Part shown: positions 23,219-31,108 of the stretch, one piece after another
Numbering within the stretch: position 1 is the first letter of the stretch
Layout of the letters: each line of letters begins with the position of its first letter
Source: Chthonomonas sp. UBA2785
Lineage (GTDB): Bacteria > Armatimonadota > Fimbriimonadia > Fimbriimonadales > Fimbriimonadaceae
Length of the DNA stretch: 64,000 nt
Assembly: GCA_002352215.1 (NCBI GenBank)
Contig: DEIB01000013.1
Coordinates: forward strand, 1 to 64,000
Direction of reading: 5' to 3'
Translations under genes and position numbers: made by a program
Notes under the pieces: model-generated
Told to the model about the DNA's origin: nothing
The model's input: only the letters and a program-made list of their open reading frames with translations
Databases searched by the model: none

Positions 23219-24634
23219 ATGAAGGAACCCCCGCCACGTACCTTGGCCCGGAATTCTGCAAAGTCGCAGAAAGGCTGGGCCTTCGCACCCCTTGTTGGAT
23301 GGTCTGTTGCCGCTTTGGCTTTGAGCGCCATGCTCAGCCCCAGCACGCAGTTCGCGGGATTGATTGTGATCCTGCTCCTTTCCGCGCTCGGCGTCGCCGT
23401 GTTCGCCGCACTGGAGCGTGCCCTCGACCGGGTGAAGACCATGGCCCTGGCCGGCGTGCTGGGTGGCCAAATTTCGCCGCAAGAGCTTCGACCGCGCCGC
23501 TTTGCGCTGCGTGACCTGAGTTCCGGCTTTGCGCGCCTCAGTTGGGTGGGGCTCATGCTCTCCGCCTTGTGGCTGGTGCGCAGCGAGACCGGTTGGACCT
23601 GGACGAACATCCTGCTGACGGTGCTGGGCGTGACCGTGGTGGGTCACCTCATCCAAGTGTGGGTGCGGTACCGGGCCGAAATGGACCCGACCCGGATGCT
23701 GACCTCCATGCGGGGCTTCATCACCCTGTGGCTAAAGAGCGGGCCGCTGATCGGCGCGGCCACCACGGTGAGTGAATCGCTGCGGGGGCGCAACCGGCGC
23801 AATGCGACGGAGGAAGCCGAACAGGAGAACGCGGTGGAGGAAGAGATTCGCACGCTGCTGGATGAGGCCGAAGCCGACGAGAATTGGTCCGAAGAACGGA
23901 CCGACATGCTGGAGAGCGTGCTGGGCTTTGAAGAAACCACCGCCCGCGAGATCATGACGCCCCGCGTGGACCTGGACTCGGTGCCCAAGAGCGCTAGCCT
24001 GAACGACGTGGTACGCGTGGTGGTGGAAAGTGGCCACAGCCGCCTGCCGGTTTACGAAGAGAGCGATGACAACATCCTGGGCGTGGTGCACGCCAAGGAC
24101 GTGCTGCAGGCGCTGATGAACGATGGCGACCAGACCTTGGAAGGCCTGATGCGCGCGCCGCTATTTGTTTATGAATCGAACACGGTGGGCGAGGTACTTC
24201 GTGAAATGCGCGCGAGCAAGGTGCCGATGGCCATTGTGCAAGACGACCGGGGGGCCACCGCCGGCGTGGTGACGATGGAGGACATTGTGGAAGAGCTAGT
24301 GGGCGAAATCCACGACGAATACGACACCGACGAGCCGGAGATCCTGCTGGAACAGGCTGCCAACGGCTGGGTGGTGGATGGCCGCTATAACCTCGATGAT
24401 CTGAATGAGGAGATCGGTACTGCCTTTGTGAACGAGGAAGTGGACACCATTGGTGGATATCTTTTCTCGTTGCTCGGGCGCCCGGCGGTGGATGGCGACG
24501 AAGTGGAAGCCGAAGGCTATAAGCTGACGGTGCAGGAAGTGGACGGCAAGCGCATTGCCCGCGTGGGCGTGGAGCCGCTGGCCGTTTCGGCCATGGACAT
24601 GCTGGTGGGTGAAGACCAGCGCGTGGCGGATTAA
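23219..24634 (+). CDS. HlyC/CorC family CBS-domain membrane protein
   Basis: 471 residues: membrane segments within about 25-155, an acidic cytoplasmic linker, paired CBS domains (about 240-365; 'TAREIMTPRVDLDSVP', 'SRLPVYEESDDNILGVVHAKDVL', 'TAGVVTMEDIVEELVGEI') and the C-terminal CorC_HlyC domain (about 380-460, 'NEEVDTIGGYLFSLLGRP'). Family members are implicated in Mg/Co efflux or membrane repair and sense nucleotides through CBS. The N-terminal DUF21 region is more diverged than the rest. It follows the dgkA fusion by 30 bases, in the known ybeY-dgkA-corC arrangement. Confidence 0.88.
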   Translation: MKEPPPRTLARNSAKSQKGWAFAPLVGWSVAALALSAMLSPSTQFAGLIVILLLSALGVAVFAALERALDRVKTMALAGVLGGQISPQELRPRRFALRDLSSGFARLSWVGLMLSALWLVRSETGWTWTNILLTVLGVTVVGHLIQVWVRYRAEMDPTRMLTSMRGFITLWLKSGPLIGAATTVSESLRGRNRRNATEEAEQENAVEEEIRTLLDEAEADENWSEERTDMLESVLGFEETTAREIMTPRVDLDSVPKSASLNDVVRVVVESGHSRLPVYEESDDNILGVVHAKDVLQALMNDGDQTLEGLMRAPLFVYESNTVGEVLREMRASKVPMAIVQDDRGATAGVVTMEDIVEELVGEIHDEYDTDEPEILLEQAANGWVVDGRYNLDDLNEEIGTAFVNEEVDTIGGYLFSLLGRPAVDGDEVEAEGYKLTVQEVDGKRIARVGVEPLAVSAMDMLVGEDQRVAD

Positions 24635-24640
24635 CCTCGA

Positions 24641-25255
24641 TTAGCGAGAGATGATCTTGGCGAGGATAAAGCCCAGCGTGGTGCCGAGCCCCGCCGCCGC
24701 AATGGCGACCTGGGTGATGAGCCCGCGGTGAGTTTCCCAAAAGTTGGGCTTGTTGCGGGACCGGATGCGAACGCAATCCAGCGTGACGGTGCTAGTGGTG
24801 CCCCACAGATTTACATTGAGGCTTTGCGCTTGTGGGTTGAAGCTCAGAACATTCGCGCCGTACCAGCCGCCGTAACCCTGCACGTGCGCATCCACCTTTT
24901 GGTTGGGTAGTGGGGCAAAGGTCTGCAACTGGTGGATGGGGAGGGCGACCTCAGCCCCGCTTACGAACTGGATGTGGGCGATATCGCCCTGAATGCGCTG
25001 CACCCGGGCCACGTAGAGGAAGTCGTCGGTGCTGGGGGCATAAACGAGCTGACCGGGGATGATTTCGGGGCGGGTGGCGAGGCGTTCTCGCAGGGCCTGG
25101 ACGACGGCGTCGCGGGGGATGCCTGCCTCTTGGGCGGCTTGCACGAAGGCCTCGAACGGGGCGAGTTCGTGGTCCTCATTGGTGAGGTCTTGGGCGCGCC
25201 CGAGGACGCCTTGCAGTTCCTCTTCGCTCAGCTGGCCAGCGTCTAAGCGATTCAT
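24641..25255 (-). CDS. Tail-anchored protein of unknown function
   Basis: 204 residues: an N-terminal helical part with 'LSEEELQGVLGRAQDL' and 'IPRDAVVQALRERLA' (reminiscent of SHOCT-like or DUF1707-type helical pairs), a central beta-rich domain ('VARVQRIQGDIAHIQFVSGAEVALP' region split), and one C-terminal transmembrane helix (QVAIAAAGLGTTLGFILAKI), so the bulk should face the cytoplasm. No family recognised. It is convergent with the CorC gene (6-base gap) and has a TATCCT-N6-ATG leaderless promoter. Confidence 0.7.
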   Translation of the reverse strand: MNRLDAGQLSEEELQGVLGRAQDLTNEDHELAPFEAFVQAAQEAGIPRDAVVQALRERLATRPEIIPGQLVYAPSTDDFLYVARVQRIQGDIAHIQFVSGAEVALPIHQLQTFAPLPNQKVDAHVQGYGGWYGANVLSFNPQAQSLNVNLWGTTSTVTLDCVRIRSRNKPNFWETHRGLITQVAIAAAGLGTTLGFILAKIISR

Positions 25256-25261
25256 GGCGGG

Positions 25262-25267
25262 AGGATA
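25262..25267 (-). promoter_or_regulatory. Leaderless-type -10 element (TATCCT)
   Basis: TATCCT at 25267-25262, six bases (CCCGCC), then ATG 25255. No ribosome-binding sequence is present. Confidence 0.55.
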
Positions 25268-25311
25268 CTCCCTGGAGCGTGGGGGCCTACCGGGTACCCT
25301 GGTGAGGTCGC

Positions 25312-25387
25312 GGCCTCGTAGCTCAGGGGATAGAGCGCCTCCGTCCTAAGGAGGGCGTCGGGGGTTCGAGTCCCTCCGGGGCCGCCA
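25312..25387 (+). tRNA. tRNA-Arg (anticodon CCT)
   Basis: Complete cloverleaf of 76 bases: acceptor GGCCTCG / CGGGGCC, D arm GCTC/GAGC, anticodon stem CCTCC/GGAGG with loop GTCCTAA (anticodon CCT), T stem GGGGG/CCCTC with loop TTCGAGT, discriminator G and encoded CCA at 25385-25387. Confidence 0.95.
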
Positions 25388-25424
25388 TTCTCATCTTCTC
25401 CAGCAAAACCAAGTAGGTGCGACT

Positions 25425-25748
25425 CTATCCATCGCGCAGGGCGTCGAGGAGGCGCAAGCTGGAGGCAGGGAATCGGCCTAGCCATCGCGCCTGAATCTCC
25501 AGCAGCGGGCCGACATTCAATGTGTTGACTCGGCTGCGCCCAACCCGGCAGCTCACGACGAGTTCGGCCCGTTCCAGCACGCCGAGGTGTTGCATCACTG
25601 TGCAACGGTCCAGCTCAGGGAAGTAGAGCGTCAGTGCCCCGGTCGTCAACGACTCCTCGCGGAGTAGGTCAAGAATCCGCCGCCGACGCGAGTCCGCCAA
25701 CGCCTTGAACACCAGATCCAGAGTCTCCTCAGCAATCGCAGTTGACAT
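25425..25748 (-). CDS. ArsR-like winged-helix transcriptional repressor
   Basis: 107 residues with the ArsR fold: 'LVFKALADSRRRRILDLLREE', 'ELDRCTVMQHLGVLERAELVVSCRVGRSRVNTL' region (recognition helix and wing). No metal-binding Cys pair in helix 3, so it belongs to the non-metal group that often pairs with an SRPBCC/AHSA1 gene, as here. It is divergent from that gene, and a palindrome in the 29-base gap covers both promoters. TATAAT (25762-25757) gives a predicted mRNA start about two bases before ATG 25748. Confidence 0.88.
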   Translation of the reverse strand: MSTAIAEETLDLVFKALADSRRRRILDLLREESLTTGALTLYFPELDRCTVMQHLGVLERAELVVSCRVGRSRVNTLNVGPLLEIQARWLGRFPASSLRLLDALRDG

Positions 25749-25771
25749 GTTATAGAATTATAACACATAAT
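25742..25771 (+). promoter_or_regulatory. Leaderless promoter of the SRPBCC gene
   Basis: TTGACA (25742-25747), 18-base spacer, CATAAT (25766-25771), six bases, ATG 25778. Best complete -35/-10 example of the leaderless pattern in the window. Confidence 0.75.
25749..25764. promoter_or_regulatory. Palindromic operator candidate of the ArsR-like repressor
   Basis: GTTATA-GAAT-TATAAC. It fits exactly between the -35 and -10 of the SRPBCC gene's promoter and contains the TATAAT of the regulator's own promoter, so one bound dimer would block both. Confidence 0.6.
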
Positions 25772-25777
25772 CCGCTC

Positions 25778-26242
25778 ATGGACCAAGTGAACCTCCTTTC
25801 TTGCGGTTTCTCAATCAAAATTGACCGACCCATCGAGGACGTCTTCGACAGCGTGTTCCGCGCCGACAAACTCGCTCGGTACTTTGCGGCCGGTGCTAAG
25901 GGTGACCTCGTGCCGGGCGCCAAAGTGACGTGGCAGTTTCACGATTTCCCGGAAGCTGGTGACATGCCGATCGAGGTTGTCGAGACCCGCCCGAACGAAC
26001 TGATCCACCTCCGTTGGGAGTCGTGCGTGGCCGATGAGTGGAACGATGTGAAGATCACCTTCGAGCGGCTGGAAAACGATCAGCAAACCCTCGTTCGTGT
26101 CACGGAATCTGGTTGGCCCAAAACGGATCAGGGCATCCAGGGCGCCATCGACAATTCGGGTGGCTGGGCCAACGCCATGACGTGCCTCAAGGCGTATTGC
26201 GAGCACGGCATCGGCCTCCGCGAGTTTGCTTTCGGGAGTTAA
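25778..26242 (+). CDS. SRPBCC / AHSA1-domain protein
   Basis: 154 residues of the START/Bet-v-1-like fold: 'FSIKIDRPIEDVFDSVFRADKLARYFA' region, 'PGAKVTWQFHDFPE', 'IHLRWES', 'TLVRVTESGWP' and a final long helix 'GWANAMTCLKAYCEHG'. Such proteins bind small hydrophobic ligands and are often encoded beside an ArsR-like regulator that controls them; that is the case here. ATG 25778 is set by the promoter geometry. Ligand unknown. Confidence 0.88.
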   Translation: MDQVNLLSCGFSIKIDRPIEDVFDSVFRADKLARYFAAGAKGDLVPGAKVTWQFHDFPEAGDMPIEVVETRPNELIHLRWESCVADEWNDVKITFERLENDQQTLVRVTESGWPKTDQGIQGAIDNSGGWANAMTCLKAYCEHGIGLREFAFGS

Positions 26243-26321
26243 ACAAGCTTCAAGCCACCGATAGAGAGCCAGTGGTCAGCAAAAAACTGACCATTTGGTT
26301 CATTCGGCTTGCTTCAGGCGC

Positions 26322-26349
26322 GGTTAGGAGTGCGACGCTCCGGCTAACC
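26322..26349. terminator. Hairpin between convergent genes
   Basis: GGTTAG (26322-26327) / CTAACC (26344-26349) with an inner GAG/CTC pairing. It lies between the ends of the SRPBCC gene and the 26357-27514 gene; no T-run, so moderate support. Confidence 0.4.
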
Positions 26350-26356
26350 TGCCGGT

Positions 26357-27514
26357 TCAGCCAGCCACTTTCACCACAAACACGCGGACGCCCAGCGGCT
26401 CCACTGACTCTCTCAGAACCCCGTCCGCTACCGCAACCCGCCGGTCATCGGAGAGGAACCGGGCCTCGCCCGTCGCCCCGTGGATCGTGATCTTGGCGTT
26501 GGGCACGGAGCTTCGCGTAGGGTTCACCACAATCACGGTGGCCTGCCCGTCCAGCAGGCGCCAACCGACCTCGAGGGGGCCATCCGCACTTACCTGGATG
26601 CCAGAGGGGTTCACTGGCCCCTGCAGAGTGCGTCCGGCTTTGCGAATCAAAGCGTTCTGCCGCACCATCTGGGCCACGATTTCGGGCGGGGCCGCGTCGA
26701 ATCGGAAAGCATCGCGCCTCACCGATGCGGGGAAATAGAAGATCCCCCGTGCCCCGTGCAAAATCGCGTACCAAATTTGGGCGCGCATTTCCGCGGGGGT
26801 TGGGCAGCGCGCCCCCGGCACGTTCCCGCTCTCGATCTCGCTGGCTTCGATGAAGACGAACTGCGGCTTGCTCGTCAGTTGGCGGATCGCTCGCATCGGC
26901 TCCGCAATGAGCGTGATGTCGCCTCGGCGCGATTCGTGAGCGCGGTTGAGCCAACCTCCCGCAGGATAGATGTCGCTAGCGATCCAATCAGCGGTGCGGA
27001 CCAAGCGCGGATAGTAGGTGGCGTATTCGCGCGAATAGGCGTCTGTCCGGGTGGTGAACCACGTGATGTCCGGCCCGGCAAAGTTCAAAAAGATCTTGCG
27101 GTTCGGGTCAATCCGGCGCCATTCCGCGTAGGTTCGCTCGAAGGCGGGTGTCCACGTGGGGGCTCGGCCGGCGGCATCGGGTTCGTCCCAATGCGACCAC
27201 GCCAGCAAATCCTTGCGGCCGATGTCGTCCTGTGGATTGGCGGCGGGCCGCCGGATGATGCGAAACCCTCCGGCGCGGGCAGCTCGATCCCAGGCCGCAG
27301 GATCGTGGTTCATTGGCACCTCCAGCAGGGTATCGATGCCGCGCTGTTTCCATTTTTCGAATGACTCCACGGGCTGCGAGAACACGCCAATCGGGAAGAA
27401 CCCGTCGAGAAAGAGCGTCTCGCTTTGGGCCGCTGGTGCGGTGGGTCGAGGCCCGGCGCAAGACGTGGCGGGCAATGTCAGCAACAAAATCGCAAGGGGC
27501 ACCACGTTCCGCAT
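26357..27514 (-). CDS. Secreted lipoprotein with glycoside-hydrolase-like TIM barrel
   Basis: 385 residues: lipoprotein signal (LAILLLTLPATSCAG, lipobox ATSC), then an apparent beta/alpha barrel ('FFPIGVFSQPVESFEKWKQRG', 'LAWSHWDEPDA', 'FLNFAGPDITWF', 'WIASDIYPAGG', 'FVFIEASEI', 'QIWYAILHGARGIFYFP') and a C-terminal beta-sandwich ('VIVVNPTRSSVPNAKIT'). 'WDEPD' and 'EASE' could supply acidic catalytic residues. The fold resembles GH42/GH5-type enzymes, but I cannot place it in a numbered family. It probably acts on polysaccharide at the cell surface. Confidence 0.65.
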   Translation of the reverse strand: MRNVVPLAILLLTLPATSCAGPRPTAPAAQSETLFLDGFFPIGVFSQPVESFEKWKQRGIDTLLEVPMNHDPAAWDRAARAGGFRIIRRPAANPQDDIGRKDLLAWSHWDEPDAAGRAPTWTPAFERTYAEWRRIDPNRKIFLNFAGPDITWFTTRTDAYSREYATYYPRLVRTADWIASDIYPAGGWLNRAHESRRGDITLIAEPMRAIRQLTSKPQFVFIEASEIESGNVPGARCPTPAEMRAQIWYAILHGARGIFYFPASVRRDAFRFDAAPPEIVAQMVRQNALIRKAGRTLQGPVNPSGIQVSADGPLEVGWRLLDGQATVIVVNPTRSSVPNAKITIHGATGEARFLSDDRRVAVADGVLRESVEPLGVRVFVVKVAG

Positions 27515-27699
27515 GTTAATGGAAGGACGGGGGCGCTGAGGTCAAGGGTGCGAGTGTGCCCGGTTTGCCGGCCCAGTGCACTCACTGACAGGAGAGTGTA
27601 GCAATGTCTTATGAAAAGGAACAAACGCCAAGTTTGATGGTGTCCAGTAGAATAGTTGCCCGAGCTTCCCGCAAGCCGGTGCCTCCCGGAGGCAACTCC

Positions 27700-28773
27700 A
27701 TGAAAACCAGATTTCTCATCACGTCCACACTCGTCGCGAGTCTCGCCTCCACCTCCTTTGCCTGGACCTACACCAACCTGCATCCGTCCGGGGCTTCCAT
27801 GTCATTCGGCGACGGAGCCGGCGCAAACACCCAGGGTGGCCGCGCCAATATTGGGGGTGTCATCCGGGCTGGCATGTGGACCAGCACGGCCTCATCGTGG
27901 GTGGATATGCATCCTGCTGGCGCCTCCATCTCCGAAGTCTGGGGGGTTTCGAATGTCTCTCAGGTTGGCTATGCCCATTTCGGCACCACGACTCACGCCA
28001 GCCTGTGGACCGGTAGTGCTGGAAGCTGGGTCAGCTTGAACCCATCGGGCTCCCTGGGCGCGGTGGCCTATGCCGCCACCGCCACGAACCAGATTGGCAA
28101 CACCTATATGTTCAGTACGGTTTTGGCCAGCCTGTGGAGCGGTAGTGCGGCGAGCTGGGTGAACCTCAATCCGACGGGCTCCACGGCCTCCGAAGCCTGG
28201 GGCGGATCTGGCCCCAACCAGGTGGGCTACGCCACCTTGGGCGGCGTGCAAGAAGCGGCCTTGTGGTCGGGTACGGCGGCGTCCTTCGTCAGTCTGCATC
28301 CGGGCGGAGCGAGCTCCTCCCGGGGGCACGAATCGGACGGATCGCGGCAAGTCGGCTATGCGGTGGTGGGTGGCGCTTCGCACGCCAGTCTCTGGACGGG
28401 GTCGGCGGCATCATGGGTGGATTTGAACCCGAGCGGGGCCACATCCTCTACGGCCTGGGGGGTTCTGGGTGGTTACCAGGTCGGTGGCTCCATGATCGGG
28501 GGCGCGCAAAGGGCCAGTTTGTGGAGCGGTTCGGCCGGTTCCTTTGTGGACTTGCACTCCTACCTGCCCGCGTCATTCAGCAACTCGGTCGCGCGATCCA
28601 TCTCAACGGATGGAGTGAACTACTACATCGTGGGCGGCGGGTTGAATACAGCGACGGGGAGAGATGAGTCGATCCTATGGACGCAGGCCGTGCCGGAGCC
28701 AGTGACCACTCTGACTCTGGGTGCCGGGCTTCTTGGACTTCTCCGGAAGCGGCGGTCCCGAGTCGCTCGCTGA
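27700..28773 (+). CDS. PEP-CTERM surface protein built of tandem repeats
   Basis: 357 residues: signal peptide (MKTRFLITSTLVASLASTSFA), about six repeats of roughly 44 residues with the recurring core 'ASLWSGSAASWVxLNPxG', then 'AWG' and 'QVGYA', and a PEP-CTERM sorting tail (VPEPVTTLTLGAGLLGLLRK followed by arginines). The repeats look like blades of a beta-propeller. The tail should be processed by an exosortase, not in the window, for export and surface anchoring. GGAGG precedes ATG 27700 but lies inside a small TGCCTCC/GGAGGCA hairpin, which could restrain translation. Confidence 0.85.
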   Translation: MKTRFLITSTLVASLASTSFAWTYTNLHPSGASMSFGDGAGANTQGGRANIGGVIRAGMWTSTASSWVDMHPAGASISEVWGVSNVSQVGYAHFGTTTHASLWTGSAGSWVSLNPSGSLGAVAYAATATNQIGNTYMFSTVLASLWSGSAASWVNLNPTGSTASEAWGGSGPNQVGYATLGGVQEAALWSGTAASFVSLHPGGASSSRGHESDGSRQVGYAVVGGASHASLWTGSAASWVDLNPSGATSSTAWGVLGGYQVGGSMIGGAQRASLWSGSAGSFVDLHSYLPASFSNSVARSISTDGVNYYIVGGGLNTATGRDESILWTQAVPEPVTTLTLGAGLLGLLRKRRSRVAR

Positions 28774-28792
28774 CGGTCGCTCACTCGGGGCC
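28754..28792 (+). terminator. Hairpin overlapping the end of the PEP-CTERM gene
   Basis: GGTCCCGAGT (28754-28763) / ACTCGGGGCC (28783-28792), ten pairs with one wobble; the gene's TGA lies in the loop. No T-run follows. Confidence 0.45.
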
Positions 28793-28870
28793 AACGCCTG
28801 GGGGCCCTGGAGTTTCATGGGTGCCATCAACGGATCCACCGAACCGTCTGCCCCCTGCGTCTCTTGATTT

Positions 28871-29365
28871 ATGGATATCCGAACCGCGCTCATCCGGCAA
28901 TATCGCGCCGCGATCCTGATGACCCGACAGGCCATCGAGGTGACCCCCGACGACCTTTGGACTTGGGGTGAGCACCCGCGCACCTATTGGCGCATTGCGT
29001 ATCACGCCCTTGGCTACGCCCACCTCTACCTCTACGAGGACATGGCGAGTTGGCGGCCCTGGTCGAAGGCGCAGAACCACTGCGCAGTGTTGGAAGGGGA
29101 TGTGCAAGTGGCCGAACCCTATTCGCGAGAGGAACTGCTCGACTTTGCGGACCTGATCCTCTCGGAAATAGATGAACGCATCCATGCGCTGGACCTGGAC
29201 GCGCCGACGTGCGGATTTCCTTGGTATCCCCAGGTCAGCCGGGTGGAGCTCTTGGTGCTCAGCTTGCGGCACCTGCACGGTCACCTAGGGCAATTGCATG
29301 AGCATCTCATCGCCCGGGGGCTGGATGTCACATGGCTGGGTGAGCCGACGTCGGCAAGCGTGTGA
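28871..29365 (+). CDS. DinB-superfamily protein
   Basis: 164 residues of the four-helix DinB/YfiT fold: 'IRQYRAAILMTRQAIEVTPDDLW', 'TYWRIAYHALGYAHLYLY' (first metal His) and 'RHLHGHLGQLHEHLIARG' (the other histidines). Family members are putative metal-dependent thiol S-transferases or hydrolases. Start ATG 28871; no clear ribosome site. Its stop overlaps an in-frame GTG of the following serine hydrolase frame, but that gene is thought to start later. Confidence 0.8.
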   Translation: MDIRTALIRQYRAAILMTRQAIEVTPDDLWTWGEHPRTYWRIAYHALGYAHLYLYEDMASWRPWSKAQNHCAVLEGDVQVAEPYSREELLDFADLILSEIDERIHALDLDAPTCGFPWYPQVSRVELLVLSLRHLHGHLGQLHEHLIARGLDVTWLGEPTSASV

Positions 29366-29400
29366 AGCCCTGCGTTGGGCTCGACCGTATGATCCATGAC

Positions 29401-30633
29401 ATGGGACGAACCCGCAATTCCCTTCCTTGCCGATTTGGCCTTGCCACCCTACTGTCGGCCGGATTCTCAGCCACAGCTTGGGGGCAAACGGATGAGCTTG
29501 CGACCGCGATTCAAGAGAAGTTGGACTCCGTGGGCATCATGGGATTTGCGGCCAGTGTGATGGTGGACCAAGAGGTGGTCTGGCAGCGTGGCTTTGGATA
29601 TTCAGATTGGAGACGCACTCAGCCCTTCACGGTTGACACCATGACGGGTGTCGCATCGGTATCGAAGCCCTTTATTGGCGTCGCCATGATGCAAGCTGTA
29701 GAGGCCGGAAAACTGGATCTCGACGCAGATATAAATCTCTACTTACCTTTCAAGGTGGTCAATCCTCATCATCCGGCCCAAAAGATCACTTTGCGTCATC
29801 TGGCAACTCACACCTCGGGAATTTCTGATCGCTGGGAGGTCTACCGTAAATCCTATATTTTCGACGGAGACCCGAAGCAATCCCTTGAGGAGTATTTACG
29901 GGAATATCTCGTTCCAGGGAGTAAAGAGTATTCAACGGAGAACTTTCTTGAAGCCAAGCCCGGCGCGTCTCGCGAGTACTCGAACATTGCGAGCTCACTA
30001 GCCGCCTATATCGTGGAGCAAGTCGAAGGTCAATCGCTTGATGTCATCACCAGAGATCGAATTTTTCGGCCACTTAAGATGGACCGATCGGCATGGTTCT
30101 TACGAGATTTGAATCGAGCCCACTTGTCTGCACCATTCATATCCCAAAACGGGCATGTGGTTCCGCTCCAGCCTTACGGCTCGGTCACCTACCCTGATGG
30201 CGGTTTGCGCTCCTCAGTCTCGGATCTCACAAGGTTCTTTCGGATGATGCTCAAGGACGGTTCTGGCGATGGAGTTCGGATTCTAAGAGCCGAATCGGCC
30301 AAAGAAATGCAGCGGTTTCAGTTTGGCGAAGGCAATAGGCCACTGAACTACCCTGAATCCGAAGGAAACTCAGGCCTTTTCTGGCGTACCAAGATGAACG
30401 GAACACGCATCGGTCATGGCGGTAATGACCCGGGTGTCGCAGTGGAAATGATGGCAAGCCTTGACCGATCCATTGCGATTGTCTTTGCCAGCAACACCTC
30501 TTTAGGAGGTGAGGACAGTGCGGTTTTTGGCGAACTTATCGATCTGTTATGGAAGTACGGTCAAGCAAAGAAGTCGCGCAGTGCGAGCTTGTATTCTTGG
30601 TCGGATGTCAACTTCTCCTCAAGCTCAAGGTGA
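29401..30633 (+). CDS. Serine hydrolase of the class C beta-lactamase / PBP4* family
   Basis: About 410 residues from ATG 29401: signal peptide (FGLATLLSAGFSATAWG), SxxK motif 'SVSK' in 'MTGVASVSKPFIGVAMMQ', 'YSN' in 'REYSNIASSLAAY', and a C-terminal 'HGGNDPG' where HxG is expected. Such secreted enzymes act as esterases, D-amino-acid peptidases or beta-lactamases; the true role is unknown. TATGAT lies seven bases before this ATG. The gene is clearly poorer in G+C than its neighbours (27 of 60 in bases 29881-29940 against 41 of 60 in 31201-31260), suggesting transfer. Confidence 0.85.
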   Translation: MGRTRNSLPCRFGLATLLSAGFSATAWGQTDELATAIQEKLDSVGIMGFAASVMVDQEVVWQRGFGYSDWRRTQPFTVDTMTGVASVSKPFIGVAMMQAVEAGKLDLDADINLYLPFKVVNPHHPAQKITLRHLATHTSGISDRWEVYRKSYIFDGDPKQSLEEYLREYLVPGSKEYSTENFLEAKPGASREYSNIASSLAAYIVEQVEGQSLDVITRDRIFRPLKMDRSAWFLRDLNRAHLSAPFISQNGHVVPLQPYGSVTYPDGGLRSSVSDLTRFFRMMLKDGSGDGVRILRAESAKEMQRFQFGEGNRPLNYPESEGNSGLFWRTKMNGTRIGHGGNDPGVAVEMMASLDRSIAIVFASNTSLGGEDSAVFGELIDLLWKYGQAKKSRSASLYSWSDVNFSSSSR

Positions 30634-30754
30634 GAGGATGCAGCTTAGCTGAAGTGCGACCCAGATCGAGTCTGATTCGCTCCCATTAGACTTGTCTTGC
30701 GACCCGGCCATCCCCGAAGCTTCATCACAAGGAGCTTCAGGTAGCCTCCGGCCC

Positions 30755-31093
30755 ATGAAGCCTGGTTTCAGTTGGTTGATCCTCGCCGCTCTCATCGCAA
30801 CTGGGTGCCAATCCGATCCCGGCATCGCCGGCAAGTGGAACATTGAGCAGGACAACAACGCCCTGGGAGAAGGTGCCGAACACGGTGTCCTTGAACTTAA
30901 AGACGACAAATCCTTTACCATCACTATCGGCCCGATGACCCTCGCCAGCGGGACCTACGAGTTCGCCGACAACAAGCTCACCCTTTCGCAGGGCACTGCA
31001 CAGATGGGTGCGAGCTACGTGTTGGAAGGCGGCAAGCTGGTCCCAGTCAACACCGACGGGAACAAGGCCACGGCTTGGCGCTTCGTCCGGTGA
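30755..31093 (+). CDS. Small lipoprotein of unknown function
   Basis: 112 residues: signal peptide with lipobox ATGC (SWLILAALIATGCQS), then a compact beta-rich domain 'GKWNIEQDNN', 'GVLELKDDKSFTITIG', 'GTYEFADNKLTLS' with a final 'KATAWRFVR'. The plan is that of the small lipocalin-like or copper-resistance NlpE-type lipoproteins and resembles the protein at 18310-18807. It is followed after 15 bases by a methyltransferase gene and may share its transcript. Confidence 0.7.
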   Translation: MKPGFSWLILAALIATGCQSDPGIAGKWNIEQDNNALGEGAEHGVLELKDDKSFTITIGPMTLASGTYEFADNKLTLSQGTAQMGASYVLEGGKLVPVNTDGNKATAWRFVR

Positions 31094-31108
31094 GCACGCG
31101 GAGATCGA

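Noticed and set aside
27700..28773. Periodic sequence considered as a CRISPR or DNA satellite
   Set aside because: The period is about 132 bases, in frame, and reflects protein repeats; no direct-repeat and spacer pattern.
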